This document shows, one piece after another, positions 1 through 10,398 of a stretch of DNA of 64,000 nt. The stretch comes from Xiphydria camelus (taxonomy: Eukaryota > Arthropoda > Insecta > Hymenoptera > Xiphydriidae). Position 1 is the first letter of the stretch. Every line of letters starts with the position of its first letter. The translations under genes were made by a program, and so were the position numbers. Location of the stretch: positions 14,516,208-14,580,207 of the forward strand of contig OY783193.1 of assembly GCA_963678675.1 (NCBI GenBank), read 5' to 3'. Below the pieces are notes generated by a model. It did not search any database, was not told where the DNA came from, and saw nothing but the letters and a program-made list of their open reading frames with translations.

Positions 1-206
1 GACGAAATTATACAGAAATTGGCTTATCGTTTCCTCTTTCTATCGAATGCATTTGTTATGAGAGGGGGCCAATCACTATCGCATGGCCAATGACTGTATC
101 GTTTACCCTATTCAAACTACACCTACAATTTTGTTCACCGAATGCGTCCGTCAGTTCTCTGCCGGCTTCGATAGTAGCATAACGATTTTATATTAATAGT
201 ATAAAT

Positions 207-647
207 ATGTCGCAAAAAGAATACGCAGCTACACTTGTTATTTTGACAAACCAGCAGAGGAAACGAAAAAAGAGACAAATTTGGATGAAAGAGTGGTTGA
301 AGAAACGCACTTTATCTCACGTGGGGCTCGTACATGAACTTCGTCAATCCAGTGCAAGTGATTTGAAAAATTTCCTGAGGATGGACGAGAATTGTTTCCA
401 GTACTTGCTAAATTTGGTAAAGCCACATATTACAAAAAAGGACACCGTAATGCGGCAAGCAATTACCGCAGAAGAACGGCTTTTGGTGACCCTGAGATAT
501 TTGGCAACAGGGCGCAGTATGGAGGATTTAAAATTCAGCGCAATTATTTCGCCACAAGCTCTGGGAAAAATTATCCCAGAGACTTGCAAATATATATTTT
601 TGACCTTGAAGGAGGAATATTTAAAGATAAAGTGTAAAAATATATAG
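207..647 (+). pseudogene. HARBI1-like PIF/Harbinger transposase, N-terminal fragment
   Basis: Open frame of 146 codons matching the N-terminal part of insect HARBI1-like nucleases: a basic start (residues 18-35, RKRKKRQIWMKEWLKKR), then FLRMDENCFQYLLNLV, ITKKDT, an AEERLLVTLRYLATG stretch (about residues 88-103) and IIPETCKYI near the end. In the family this region precedes the DDE nuclease core, which carries out cut-and-paste transposition in the nucleus. The frame stops after KEEYLK, just where the core should begin, and no DDE part is visible in the next kilobase. A splice donor near the end is possible (AAA followed by GTGTAA) but no continuation was found. Family length is roughly 350-450 residues, so this is a truncated relic. 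A BESS-like fragment on the opposite strand at 1440-1676 may be its partner gene. Confidence 0.85.
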
Positions 648-1050
648 AAATATATTTAAGTATTTTATTCCAAAATTAATGAACATTAAACTGATACCTA
701 GGATATAGGTATTAATAAAAGTAATATTTAAAATTTATTAATAAAATAAGAATAAAAAAAGATAGCGATATGTATTACAATAGGTATACAGGTATAGGTA
801 ATGCGGGAGACGGATTATTTCGGCCCGTCCGGTAATTAACCTTTCCGAGAAAGGGCGTGGTTGCAAGGTCATAAAATTTCAGACTGGAGTAAAATTTTTC
901 CGTCAGTCCGTCGCCGGACGAATCCCTGTCGGTGAACTCCAACACGCGTTTAATTTTATTAATCAACAGGCCCCCGGCAGGTAGCGACTCCTCATTTAGA
1001 TTTGTGTGCGTAGCGGAAAGCGGCCGGCCGACTAAACGTGCATAGGTACC
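648..1050. other. No gene seen
   Basis: AT-rich DNA between the transposase fragment and the GC-rich block. No coding similarity or clear repeat was recognised on either strand. Confidence 0.4.
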
Positions 1051-1140
1051 TTAACTGTGTGTGTGCGGCCGGTCGGCCAGGACTGACGCCCGACTGACAG
1101 TCGGCCTGCAGGCCACGGCCGGCCGGCCGACTGAACGTGT
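1013..1140. repeat. GGCCGGCC-rich palindromic cluster
   Basis: Several overlapping palindromes built on GGCCGGCC, CGGCCGG and CTGCAGG lie in about 130 bp, with GTGTGCGGCCGGTCGG and CGGCCGGCCGGCCGAC as landmarks. The composition differs sharply from the AT-rich flanks. It may be the edge of an unrecognised element; ORFs crossing it look spurious. Confidence 0.4.
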
Positions 1141-1439
1141 ATGGGGATCTTTAGCGCAGTTCCCTACTTTCCTGCCTCCACTCCAGTCGCTCACAGTGGG
1201 GAGCATCGCATTTGGGTGCCAATACTCTCCAACTTGTGTACCAACACGTGTATCCCTACTATTCACTAGCCACGCCTTTAAAGACACATCCGATTTGAGC
1301 GGCAGTCCTCCCGAGGGTGCCGCTAAAATCGGGGGAGTGCGGTGTATATACCTACACCAAGAAAATGATTTCTCATAGACTGATGATTGATAAATGTATT
1401 TTAAAATCTGATGAAATAAAGATTTCATTAAGAGGAAAA

Positions 1440-1676
1440 AATATATCTCAATTATTAGAACGTTTATTTCATTTAACCCTTTGACCCCTAATTTTTCACT
1501 AAAAAGCAGCTCGTGCGCAGTTTTAGCAGCCTGAAATTCTTTTTGCATGATCTCGTAAATCATAATATAGTTTATATTTTTTAATTCTTGATGCGCTAGT
1601 TTTTGCAAAAAATTTGGTAAAACTAAAAATCAATTCATCGATACCATCGAAAGGAATGATTTTTTGATTTTGTGAC
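1440..1676 (-). pseudogene. BESS-like domain fragment (MADF/BESS partner protein of a Harbinger element)
   Basis: The minus strand from 1676 downwards reads SFLSMVSM, one stop, then FLVLPNFLQKLAHQELKNIN and IYEIM. The spacing of SFL-SMV, LP and the A-QE-N helix resembles a BESS domain (protein interaction module at the C-terminus of MADF/Myb-like proteins). PIF/Harbinger elements often carry such a DNA-binding partner gene next to the transposase, and here it lies tail-to-tail with the HARBI1-like fragment. The remaining residues (QKEFQAAKTAHELLF) are not recognised. No MADF domain is visible upstream. The similarity is short, so this is a moderate call. Confidence 0.45.
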
Positions 1677-2426
1677 TTTCTTTTCCCTACATCGTCTTAT
1701 TTTTTAATATTTTCTACAACAGTTAGCCAGTCTCAAATTTTAATCCAAAATAGCAGCGGAGTCAAGCCATGTCAAGTCGGACTCGAAATTTCCACTAAAT
1801 CGCGGATTTCGAAAATAATAACTCTATTACGAAGGGAGTATGGCACTTACGTTATCGTATTAATATTTCGTGAAAATTCCGTTATTTGTTAATGTTATTA
1901 ACAATCAAACTTTGAAGCGCGATTAAAATGAAAAATCGTTTTCTCTTAAACTACTTTAGACAATTACTTAAAATTTTGCACACTGATAAAGCAATGTTTA
2001 CACTATCGAATAAATATTTGCTTGAGGTGAAATTGTTTTAAAAAATGAATTTTGCATTAATTTTTTTAAAACAATTGCAATTTTTCATGCGTTCTTCACG
2101 CTATAAAAAAATGGAACTTACATAAATTCATGCGGCAAACGTTGGCCTTTTATAATCTGCAAAGAGAACTTTGTACTTTTTCTCCATTTCGGAGATACGA
2201 AATTGTTTGTTACGCGGTGCGCTCGTAGATCGCGCGGCGCGCTCCGCTACTGGCGTCCGCGGCATCTTGATGGCCGCGCAAACTTGAGCAAAAACCGTTT
2301 GAACTTGCATGAACATGATTTTCCGAGTTTGGCAAACATACACAGTTTTCTTGTCAGTTTGCTGATGGTGTTCGTGCGGTATACTTGCGTAAAAACTATT
2401 CAGTGTTTCAATATCATTAAGTGAAA

Positions 2427-2637
2427 ATGGTTCGACCGAAGGAATGTTGTAATCCTTTGAAAAAGAAAGGTCATAATTGTGTTCGTCATAAGTTGTTCCT
2501 CGCGCGTTACCGCCAAGTGGAATAAAAAATTCGAAGAATACATTGATCGATATATTTGTCAGATATGTCGTAAAGACATGTATAATGATGTTAAAATTGC
2601 TTCAAATGTAGAAAATGAAGACCCAAGCACGAAGTGA
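2427..2637 (+). pseudogene. Cys-rich zinc-finger-like ORF relic in left arm
   Basis: Starting at ATG 2427 the frame reads MVRPKECCNPLKKKGHN and continues to a stop at 2523. A second frame (2512-2637) continues with KWNKKFEEYIDRYICQICRK and then DMYNDVKIAS. Together they carry CCNP followed by H and then CxxCRK-x-x-Y. I recall this layout from insect transposon-linked proteins whose N-terminal Cys-rich module has the form CCNPF ... CxxCRKxxY. A frameshift near 2515 separates the two halves. No function can be assigned. A near-identical mirror copy lies at 2984-3203 on the other strand. Confidence 0.5.
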
Positions 2638-2647
2638 GTTTACTAAT

Positions 2648-2807
2648 TACACAGGTTTACAAAAAAAAAAGTCCGGACTATTTGACCATGGTATTCCGAG
2701 GTATTTTTGCGTCCTGAATCCGATCCCGAGGTCATCTGAGCCCCATCACGTCAGAAAAAGGAGATATAGTCCGAACTTTTTTTTTGTTGTAAACCTGTGT
2801 TATTTTT
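2648..2807. repeat. Palindromic MITE in the loop of the fold-back element
   Basis: Inverted ends of the form ACACAGGTTTACAA followed by poly-A and GTCCGGACTA pair with TAGTCCGAAC, poly-T and TTGTAAACCTGTGT. The spacer (GTATTTTTGCGTCC and following) is GC-richer than the flanks. Confidence 0.65.
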
Positions 2808-2983
2808 ATATTTTATTGTATAATTAATTGCTATACTGTAACACCTTCTTTAATAGTGAACCACGAATAAACTTCCAAGTAATTATAACTGTTCACTGTT
2901 CAAATCCAATATTTACATTCAGTTAAAAATTCAATTCGTTCCCTGGAAGGTATTACAGTATAGCAATTAATTTTCGGTATTAA

Positions 2984-3203
2984 CTATCTTGGGTCTTGGG
3001 TGCTTGGGTCTTCATTTTCTACATTTGAAGCAATTTTAACATCATTATACATGTCCTTACGACATATTTGACAAATATATCGATGAATGTATTCTTCGAA
3101 TTTTTTATTCCACTTGGCAGTAACGCGCGAGGAACAACTTATGACGAACACAATTATGACCTTTCCTTTTCAAAGGATTACAACATTCCTTCGGTCGAAC
3201 CAT
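2984..3203 (-). pseudogene. Cys-rich zinc-finger-like ORF relic in right arm
   Basis: Mirror copy of the left-arm ORF. ATG at 3203 begins MVRPKECCNPLKRKGH, and the shifted frame keeps EEYIHRYICQICRKDMYND before ending ...EDPSTQDPR and a stop at 2984-2986. It shares the frame break with the left copy, so the break predates or was copied during arm formation. Confidence 0.45.
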
Positions 3204-3875
3204 TTTCACTTAATGATATTGAAATACCGAATAGTTTTTAAGCAAGTATACCGCACGAGCACCATCAGCAAACTGACAAGAAAACTGTCTATGTTTGCCA
3301 AACTCGGAAAATCATGTTCATGCAAGTTCAAACGGTTTTTGCTCAAGTTTGCGCGGCCATCAAGTTGCCGCGGACGCCAGTAGCGGAGCGCGCCGCGCGA
3401 TCTACGAGCGCACCGCGTAACAAACAATTTCGTATCTCCGGAATGGAGAAAAAGTACAAAGTTCTTTTTGCAGATTATAAAAGGCCAACGTTTGCCGCAT
3501 GAATTGATGTAAGTTTCATTTTTTTATAGCGTGAAGACCGCAAGAAAAATTGCAATTGTTTTAAAAAAATTAATGCAAAATACATTTTTTAAAACAATTT
3601 CACCTCAAGCAAATATTTATTCGATAGTGTAAACATTGCTTTATCAGTGTGCAAAATTTCAAGTAATTGTCTAAAGTAGTTTAAGAGAAAACGATTTTTC
3701 ATTTTAATTGCGCTTCAAAGTTTGATTGGTAATAACATTAACAAATAACAGAATTTTCACGAAATATTAATACGGTAACGTAAGTGCCATATTCCCTTCG
3801 CAATAGAGTTATTATTTCCGAAATCCGCGATTTAGTGGAAATTTCGAGTCCGACTTGACATGGCTTGACTCAGCG

Positions 3876-5040
3876 ATGATGTGCGTTATATCCTCAAATC
3901 TTTAATTCAAGCCACGACACATCTACTAAAATAGCCACATTTAACCGCGATTAAAGGGAACTAACAAAACACAAACGTCAATAAGCAAAAGGTCCTTCGC
4001 TCGTCCTTCGTCGTAAGCTCCGAATATACCTGCCCCGCGAAATTTCAGATAAAGTCCCGCCCGACACGTTAATCGGTCACTAAGCGGGAAAGAGAAATCC
4101 GAAGGGTGAGAGTCCCGCATCATCATCGTCGACGTTATCGTCCCGGCCTCCGTCATCATCGTCATCGTCATGCGTTGATACAGTAGGAGGCCGCGTACAC
4201 GGGGTTAAAGCAGCCTCGCGTGTAGATGCGTACATACGAGTATACAAGTCGGGACGTCCACCCACACAGTGGCAGGAAGGACATCAAAGAGGGATACCCG
4301 ATACACACACCCACGACACACCGCCTGTACTTAACGTAGGTATCTCCGGCGTCATAAACTTTTAATGGTCGCAAACTACATTTCGGCAGGGTACCGAGGG
4401 CCGTTGAAAATTATTGCGTACACCCGCGGTGCTAAACTTGGGTCCTCGGACCGTACGTCGAGAAAACGGTTTTTTAATAGTTAATAAATGTATACGGAGA
4501 GAAAAGAAGCAGTTGTGGATACTATATTTTGGTCAAGATTATTCGAGTTTCGTATATCGACACCAATACGTTATACTCGTTACAAATATTTTGAAGGTCT
4601 CTTATTGTTAGTTAAAAATAGTGCTATCAATAGTAATGAATTTCTGCTGATTACCAGTCTTGAATTATTGTGATCGAAGTACCTAGTTACCACAGCAATT
4701 TTTTTCTTTTCCTTCTGATATACATATATTTTCAAATATGAATTAAGTGAAATAAATATCGTAATGGTTAAAGAATATTTACTTAACCAAACAAAATGTT
4801 TCTTTCGTCATATTTAAATAAACATTTATTAATTATGTACAATGAACTGCTGTTCCAGTGACATAATGAATCTTACAACCAATATATAAACGACATATAT
4901 AATTTCCAGACCCTGAAAAATGCCGAGTATATATTATCCACTCGCAAATCGCGAACGGTGAATTCCGAGAGAAGAGCTGACTGCACGAATGCGCAGGTCA
5001 AAAAGGAACGCTTCTCGCAAAACTATTGGGATCTGATATA
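3876..5040. other. No gene seen; GTC/CAT-rich stretch
   Basis: Mixed-composition DNA. An imperfect CATCATCATCGTCGACG / GTCATCATCGTCATCGTCATG run lies at 4117-4171. Several short overlapping frames exist, but none shows family similarity. Confidence 0.4.
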
Positions 5041-5436
5041 CAGGGTGTTACTTAATGATAGGCCGTAATTGCAAGGGCCCATTACTGAATCAATTTCCAG
5101 TAGAAAAGTTCATATTAACATGTGTCCTAAAATGTACACTTTTTTTGTCAATATTATTCGTGAGACTGTCCCCCGGGATGCCACTGGAACTCATAATTAT
5201 CTTCTAGTTAGTGCTAACTTAGTTTCTTATTACAATAAACAACAGTGCCAAATGTCAACAAAATCGGCACAAGGATCTTTGAGATATTATTAAAAAACGA
5301 TTTTTTTACAAAACTTTGACGGCCTGTACCTTGAAAACCAGACATTTTAGGACATATGTTAATATGAACTTTTCTACTGGAAATTAATTGTGTAATGTGC
5401 CCTTGCAATTACGGCCTATCATTAAGTAACACCCTG
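5041..5436. mobile_element. TA-flanked palindromic MITE (CAGGGTGTTACTTAATG ends)
   Basis: Perfect outer inverted repeat CAGGGTGTTACTTAATGATA with TA on each side (5039-5040 and 5437-5438), extending about 90 bp inward with few mismatches. It is 396 bp, with no credible ORF. The TA target and CAGGGTG ends fit a Tc1/mariner-derived non-autonomous element. The element at 47121-47847 has a related terminus. Confidence 0.8.
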
Positions 5437-6187
5437 TAGAGGCGGGGCCGAGTTAGCATGATACCGAGAAGGGTTACACTTTATGGTTTCTATATGTGAT
5501 TTAGAATACTTTTATTAAAATATTTATATGAATCAGAAGTATTTGTGATTGGGCTGACACAAACTTCACGCAAAGAAAGTTCATACAGAGTGAGAGTTTC
5601 CAGAGCAGAAATTCGGGATAATTGCAGAAAATGTTAGGAGTGATGTGTGAACTTCTTACAATAGACTGAGAGAAAAGTGGGTAGTAAAATCAATCATAAT
5701 CACAAGGTTGAGTTTTCCTGATTACTCTAATACTATATTCATGACTAAACAGATCATTAAAACAGTCGAAATAACTTGTGTTGTAATATCAAAAAAATAT
5801 GAAATGATATATATATGAAAAAAAAAAGGTTGGGGACATCAATCGACCATGGTGCATGCATGCTGCAAGTTGACCTGGTTGCAGCAATCCTGATCTCTTA
5901 TTACTGTAACTAGAATCTCGTTGCTTAAAACAACTGTAGAATTATATGTAATTGGCGTCAAGATAAACCACGATTTCTAGTTTAATTATGATTTTTTTAA
6001 CCACATTTTTCTCTGAGTGCATCACCTCGAATTTCAAACCTTCGAACTGAACAACCAATTATGTAATTAAATTTAGAACACGGAGAAAAAAGTCCTATCA
6101 TTTTAAATATAAAAAATACAGCCGATAATGACGCTAATGGCTAGTCCTATACTTATAGGTCAGGGAAGTTATTTTTGATAACATGGT
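5437..6187. other. No gene seen
   Basis: AT-rich DNA without recognised coding or repeat signals. Confidence 0.4.
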
Positions 6188-6881
6188 GCTCGTGGAACAA
6201 AATGCCCTGAAGCTGATTTATGCGGGATTATTTAGTTGTTTTGACCCTGATTAACATACTAAAAGTCCCCATCCCTCCGAGGGTGCAAACGACCCCAAAA
6301 CTACCCCTAAAGGTACATTTTTTTTAATTCTTATCAAATATCTCAAAAACTACTCTTTTTTTTTTAAATGTAAGAGACCAAAATGAAAGCCAATACAATT
6401 ACCTACAATTTGGTATGTACACAATTTGAATAAACCAGTGACGTACAGCAAGTGTCAAAAGTCATTCAATATTTTTCGGCCTTCAAAAAAAAACACTTCT
6501 CAGCGTAAATGCCATCGAATTATTTTCCCATGTAAAAGTACTCAAAAATAAAGAACAAATAGTGTTAAGGTAGGTATTTTTTTTTCGAAGTGTTTCTGAA
6601 ATGTCAGAAATTTTACTATCGGCCCTTCATTACGTAATAGGGTAGTTGACAATTTTTGAGAAAGTGGTTAATATTACGCCTTATGGTCTATTTTACCCAT
6701 AAAATAAGTATTTTAATAAAATACAAGCATTTAGTTAATTAATTTTGATTTTTAAAAACCCGTTTAAAATTTCGTACGAAAACGCGTTAAACTGTCATGG
6801 CGTCCTTAATGACGTCAGTGGGCGGTAAACAGACAGATTTATCAAGGAAGTTGTGAACAAAGTGTTTTGAAATGCGTTTAA

Positions 6882-7036
6882 TTGAATTCAAAATTTTATA
6901 AGAACTGTATAGTGCTGCAATTTGGGAACACAATAGTAAAGACACCGAATAAATTATTTATTTGCGTGCCTAAGAGAAGAGAAATACGGAGAAAGTGGCT
7001 ACAACTCGCAGGACTGGACCCAAACAGCTGTCTGTA
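6882..7036 (+). pseudogene. THAP-type zinc-finger fragment
   Basis: The frame from 6882 reads NSKFYKNCIVLQFGNT, then IVKTPNKLFICVPKRREIRR, then KWLQLAGLDPNS. This fits the first half of a THAP domain: C-x-V, the KTPNKLF-x-VP core and the (R)KKW helix before the DP loop. THAP domains bind DNA at transposon ends and sit at the N-terminus of several transposases. The second zinc-binding half (C-x-x-H) is missing because a MITE begins directly after at 7037, and nothing THAP-like follows it. The expected second Cys of the first pair is replaced (LQFGN), and the start is non-ATG, so this is a relic. Confidence 0.6.
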
Positions 7037-7364
7037 CCTATTGGCCAGTTTGAAATTTACCTTCGGGCAGGCTTGGTCGGTACTTCAGTCATTTAGGTAT
7101 ACCGGTAGAAGTCGAGTCGGTAATTAGAGTTGGTGTCAATTCGGGAAATCGAAGCGTCTAACCTCGAAATTGTGAATTTTTGAATAATGGAAATTACTCA
7201 CCATTATTCACAATTTCACAATTTCGAGGTTAGACGCTTCGATCTCCCGAATTGACACCAACTCTAACTACCGACTCGACTTCTACCGGTATTAAATGAC
7301 TCAAGTACCGACCAAGCCTGCCCGAAGGTAAATTTCAAACTTGCCAATAGAGTGGGATACACGG
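7037..7364. mobile_element. TA-flanked palindromic MITE, CCGTATGTC family (copy with short left end)
   Basis: Near-perfect palindrome with landmarks GAGTCGGTAATTAGAGTTGG and AATCGAAGCGTCTAACCTCG on each side and the turn at about 7195. TA lies at 7035-7036 and 7365-7366. The right end reads GAGTGGGATACACGG; the left end has lost part of the matching terminus. A fuller copy is at 33414-33753. Confidence 0.85.
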
Positions 7365-7756
7365 TATTGTACCACCCAGTGACGTCATGCGCTCTGATTG
7401 GCGTTCGATGTCACGTGGTCAAGGCCTCTATTTTTCATATTTTATTTTTTAAAAATATTAATCAAGAGACACGGTAGTGTCTCGCGGCATGTTCATTCAA
7501 GTCGTCAGAACGACGCCGCCAGCGCTGTTCAATCTTACTTAAAATACTAAATAATGTTGTTTTCCGTGATCTTTGAACCTTAAACTACTATATTTATGAA
7601 AACTACATTAGATTCTTTCTTAGTGTCAACTACCCTATAGGCGTATGCTAGGCGGCTAAATGCAAGTGAAGACGGATAACATTTGGCCTTTCCACAATCA
7701 GTCTTACGGTTAATAGACCACAATATGGTAATCATTAATAGGCCCCGATTTTTTAA

Positions 7757-8135
7757 AATAAAAACAATAAAAAGTTGTTTATTTCACAACTAAGCCAACA
7801 TCTTGAAACAGCTGATATTAAAGTTTTCCAAGCACATGGGGATGCAGATACACTCATAGCGGAGAAAGTTCTTGAAGCAAGAAAGTTAGAATAATCGGTA
7901 ACATTGGTTGGTGATTTAATGGTATTACTGATATTCAAATGAAAAATGGACAATATTTGTATGTTAAGGCCCGGCAGCACTACAAAACCTAATAAAACAA
8001 CGAACATAAATGCGCTTCAAAATAAGGTAGGTATTATGCGCGCGCGCGCGCGCGTGCTTCGATTTTATTTCCCCATACCGTTTTTAGATGTGATACTATC
8101 TCGGCAATTTATAAAAAAGGAAAGTTGTCTACATA
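7757..8135 (+). pseudogene. PIN/FEN1-like nuclease protein relic, part 1
   Basis: From 7757 the frame reads NNKKLFISQLSQHLETADI, then KVFQAHGDADTLIAEKVLEA, a stop at 7892, then SVTLVGDLMVLLIFK, another stop, and ICMLRPGSTTKPNK. The paired blocks (QA-x-GDADTLI and VTLVG-D-x-x-VLL) resemble the acidic metal-binding core of PIN/XPG-I-like nucleases found in a large family of uncharacterised insect proteins; the usual GxDTDLLV motif has lost residues here. A GC-dinucleotide run (8037-8054) precedes a frame change, after which CDTISAIYKKGKLS (about 8089-8133) continues the family pattern CDTTSA-x-x-x-KGK. The piece ends at the insertion starting at 8136. Function is inferred from motif shape only. 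Confidence 0.6.
8037..8054. repeat. (GC)n microsatellite inside the nuclease relic
   Basis: Alternating GC run of about 17 bp. The coding frame before and after it differs, so length change here likely caused the shift. Confidence 0.7.
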
Positions 8136-8520
8136 GGGTGACTTCGCCGATTAGCCGACTGCACCCTGATTTCGACCAACTTTGAAAATAAGAATATCAG
8201 CGCATTTTTTATATTTTTGACTACGCCACTGCATAAAACCACCATTCAACTACACTTATAAGAAGTGGCACCCCCTTACGGTTTAAAACTAACTTTAGGA
8301 AATGAGTGGTCGATAATGGGGAAAAACAGAATCTTTTATCATATACGTACTTTTTTAATTTTCAGAAAGATTTAGATACATTTTTAACATTTAGGCCAAT
8401 TCTATAGTTCCTGTGGATTCGATATGTATATGTTTTAGTTTAAACATCTGCGTATATGTTGGATTTGCGCATTGTTGAAAACCAAACTAATGTAATCTGA
8501 TTGAAAACCGGCGGTCACCC
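8136..8520. mobile_element. TA-flanked 385 bp MITE nested in the nuclease relic
   Basis: Ends GGGTGACTTCGCCG (8136) and CGGCGGTCACCC (8520) are imperfect inverted repeats, with TA at 8134-8135 and 8521-8522. The coding similarity to the insect PIN-like family stops at 8134 and resumes immediately after 8522, which supports the boundaries independently. Confidence 0.7.
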
Positions 8521-8734
8521 TATAGGCTTTTAGAGAAACATCAGGACTTACAAGCCAAAGTAGCCATTTTTTAAAATCCCACTGCAGACAAGAAGGATAT
8601 AATCGCTATTGGAGAAGAGTTTCTATTGGCTCTGTATGGTGCCGGAAAGTCAGTAAATACGCTAAATCAGCTACGCTTTTTCAAATTTCACAACAATGCA
8701 TCAAGACAGAGTTTAAGTGCAAACTTCTCATTAA
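8521..8734 (+). pseudogene. PIN/FEN1-like nuclease protein relic, part 2
   Basis: Reads LEKHQDLQAKVAIF, one stop, then NPTADKKDIIAIGEEFLLAL, then YGAGKSVNTLNQLRFFKF and HNNASRQSLSANF. In the insect family this middle region links the nuclease core to the C-terminal Cys-rich tail (pattern E-x-F-x-x-x-LYGA, then LRY/F-x-x-F). The frame runs exactly to the TTAA at 8731-8734 where the 2.36 kb insertion begins, and is taken up again in the same phase at 11101. Confidence 0.6.
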
Positions 8735-9592
8735 GGGGTTAGGTCCACTTGTGGCAAGCGAATGTACGAGATTTTACCCATTTCTTTTCGGCAGCATAAT
8801 AAATATTTATTTGAAAACGATTAATACCGTCGATTTTAGTACATGTTTTCAAATACTTGTAAAAATTTTTTCATAAAAAAAGATTTCAAAATGGCGGAGC
8901 TGCAGCTGTTTTCCGGAAGTGCCTTTTTTTGAGCATCAGTGGCGGTGGACATAATAACCCGGACAGTTAATCCAAAATCAAAATTTGAAAAAGATTTGGT
9001 TAGTATATTGTATTGGCTTGTGCTTGAACGAAGGATTTGTCAAAGTTATAATTTTTTTTTAAATGGCGGCACTTTTTACAAAAAGTTACATTTTTAAAGG
9101 TCTTCAATTTTCGGTTTTTTCGGTGTAAAAAAAATTTGTCCACAAACAATGAAAATCCTTCTTTCAAGCACAAGCTATTATCATGACAAACAAGCAGAAA
9201 AAAAATTTGGTGATGATCGATGTACTAGATTTTGAGTAATTGTGTCCACCGCGAAGGTATTTTTTGAAAAGCACGATTCTGAGATAATCGCGTTTAAAGT
9301 TTTGAGCTGCGCGGCCGAGCGGCGCACAGTGGGGTATTTGGTCGATTTGGGCGGCCAAAAGTCGTTTTCGTAGAATTCATAATAGGTAGGAAAATCGGTA
9401 GTATGATAAAATCTAATCATTAAGGAATTACGTACAACCGTTATTATGCCGCCCTGCCTGATAGTAAAGCCTTACGGTAAGTTGCCGTTTGATCGTTGTT
9501 TCGAGTGCACGCATTTGTGAAAACGTTTCCAGTGTAACTATATTTTCAATAGTGAATAATTTTGCTCTCAGTTGTGGTGGAAACACAGTGTT

Positions 9593-9611
9593 ATGGATTG
9601 TAGTGAAGCGG
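9593..9611 (+). CDS. Candidate first coding exon of the TTAA element
   Basis: ATG at 9593 reads MDCSEA and one extra base before a strong splice donor (G followed by GTAAGTGTA at 9612). Joined to the candidate exon at 10325 it gives an uninterrupted start of about 30 codons. No family is recognised; this is an inference from splice signals and phase. Confidence 0.3.
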
Positions 9612-10324
9612 GTAAGTGTATATACTTGTTAGATATTTCGTATAGGATAATATCAGTTTTAACTGTTGTATAAGTAACTTTTAAGAAATGACCTTTTTCC
9701 GCTATTTTTTCATTGCATGTTTCTAAATTATGGCTTGTGAAAGTTGTACTTCCCGGCATTTCCCGGCAAATTTATTTGTTGTGGCAATAAGCCTACACCT
9801 TCTAGATTCCATTTTTGGAAAAAGTAGCCCCGGATTCGCCCGGTTTTAGAAAATAATGGTATACAAATATTGGGTTCATGCAAAAGTTCGTCCCGTTTTC
9901 ATCACTAGAAGGCATTGAATCGCAAAACCAAAGTGCTATCTACTTCACATGTGTGAAGTTTTGGTATTATTCGAAAATAAGAGAATGTCAGAAAATATGC
10001 GGGAAGAAAATTGTGTTATTTGATTATGTTTTTTAAATTTTGTTAAACATTACAATTTCTGTCACAAAACCTTCTGAACCATTTACGGCATATGGAATCG
10101 TGAACGGCACTCTCGCCGTATACATCTATTTTTTATTTTTTTTTTCGTACGCGACAACATTAAAAAAACAACCAATTAACACAATTTTTTGGTTTTTCGA
10201 TTCAACACTTTCTACTGATGAACACGTGACGAACTTTTGCATCAACCCAATATCAGCGATACAAGTCGCATTTATTTACAACTTATTTTTCTTTTATTAA
10301 TGTTTTATATTTATTTTATTTCAG

Positions 10325-10398
10325 GTCCATCAAACGTTAGAGTATGGACTCGGAGGGAGTTGTTTGATATTATGCAACAACAAGATTGCGCAAGTAGG
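10325..10398 (+). CDS. Candidate second coding exon of the TTAA element
   Basis: Follows a pyrimidine-rich tract and TTTCAG at 10319-10324. In phase with the first exon it reads GPSNVRVWTRRELFDIMQQQ then DCAS, ending either at a donor-like AG/GTATTA or at a stop six bases on. The peptide looks protein-like (RRELFDIM helix), but no transposase core follows, so the element is probably internally deleted. Confidence 0.3.

Larger units (their letters stand above)
1759..3871. mobile_element. 2.1 kb fold-back (giant inverted-repeat) element, AGCG target duplication
   Basis: Two arms of about 870 bp in opposite orientation (1759-2630 and 3000-3871) start with GAGTCAAGCCATGTCAAG at both ends and match almost base for base, with scattered substitutions. 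AGCG at 1755-1758 and at 3872-3875 is a plausible 4 bp target-site duplication. The 370 bp loop contains a smaller palindrome (2648-2807) and a pair of inverted 23-mers around TTGCTATACTGTAA (2825-2847 and 2947-2970). Both arms contain the same short broken Cys-rich ORF. The superfamily is not identified. Confidence 0.8.
6640..7635. mobile_element. TA-flanked element with THAP-like relic, nested in the 6 kb element
   Basis: Ends GGGTAGTTGACA (6640) and TGTCAACTACCC (7635) are inverted, with TA at 6638-6639 and 7636-7637. Subterminal inverted pieces include CTTAATGACGTCAGTGGG on the left and CCCAGTGACGTCATG on the right. It is 996 bp, of which 328 bp (7037-7364) is a further nested MITE. It carries a THAP-like coding fragment. 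Confidence 0.7.
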
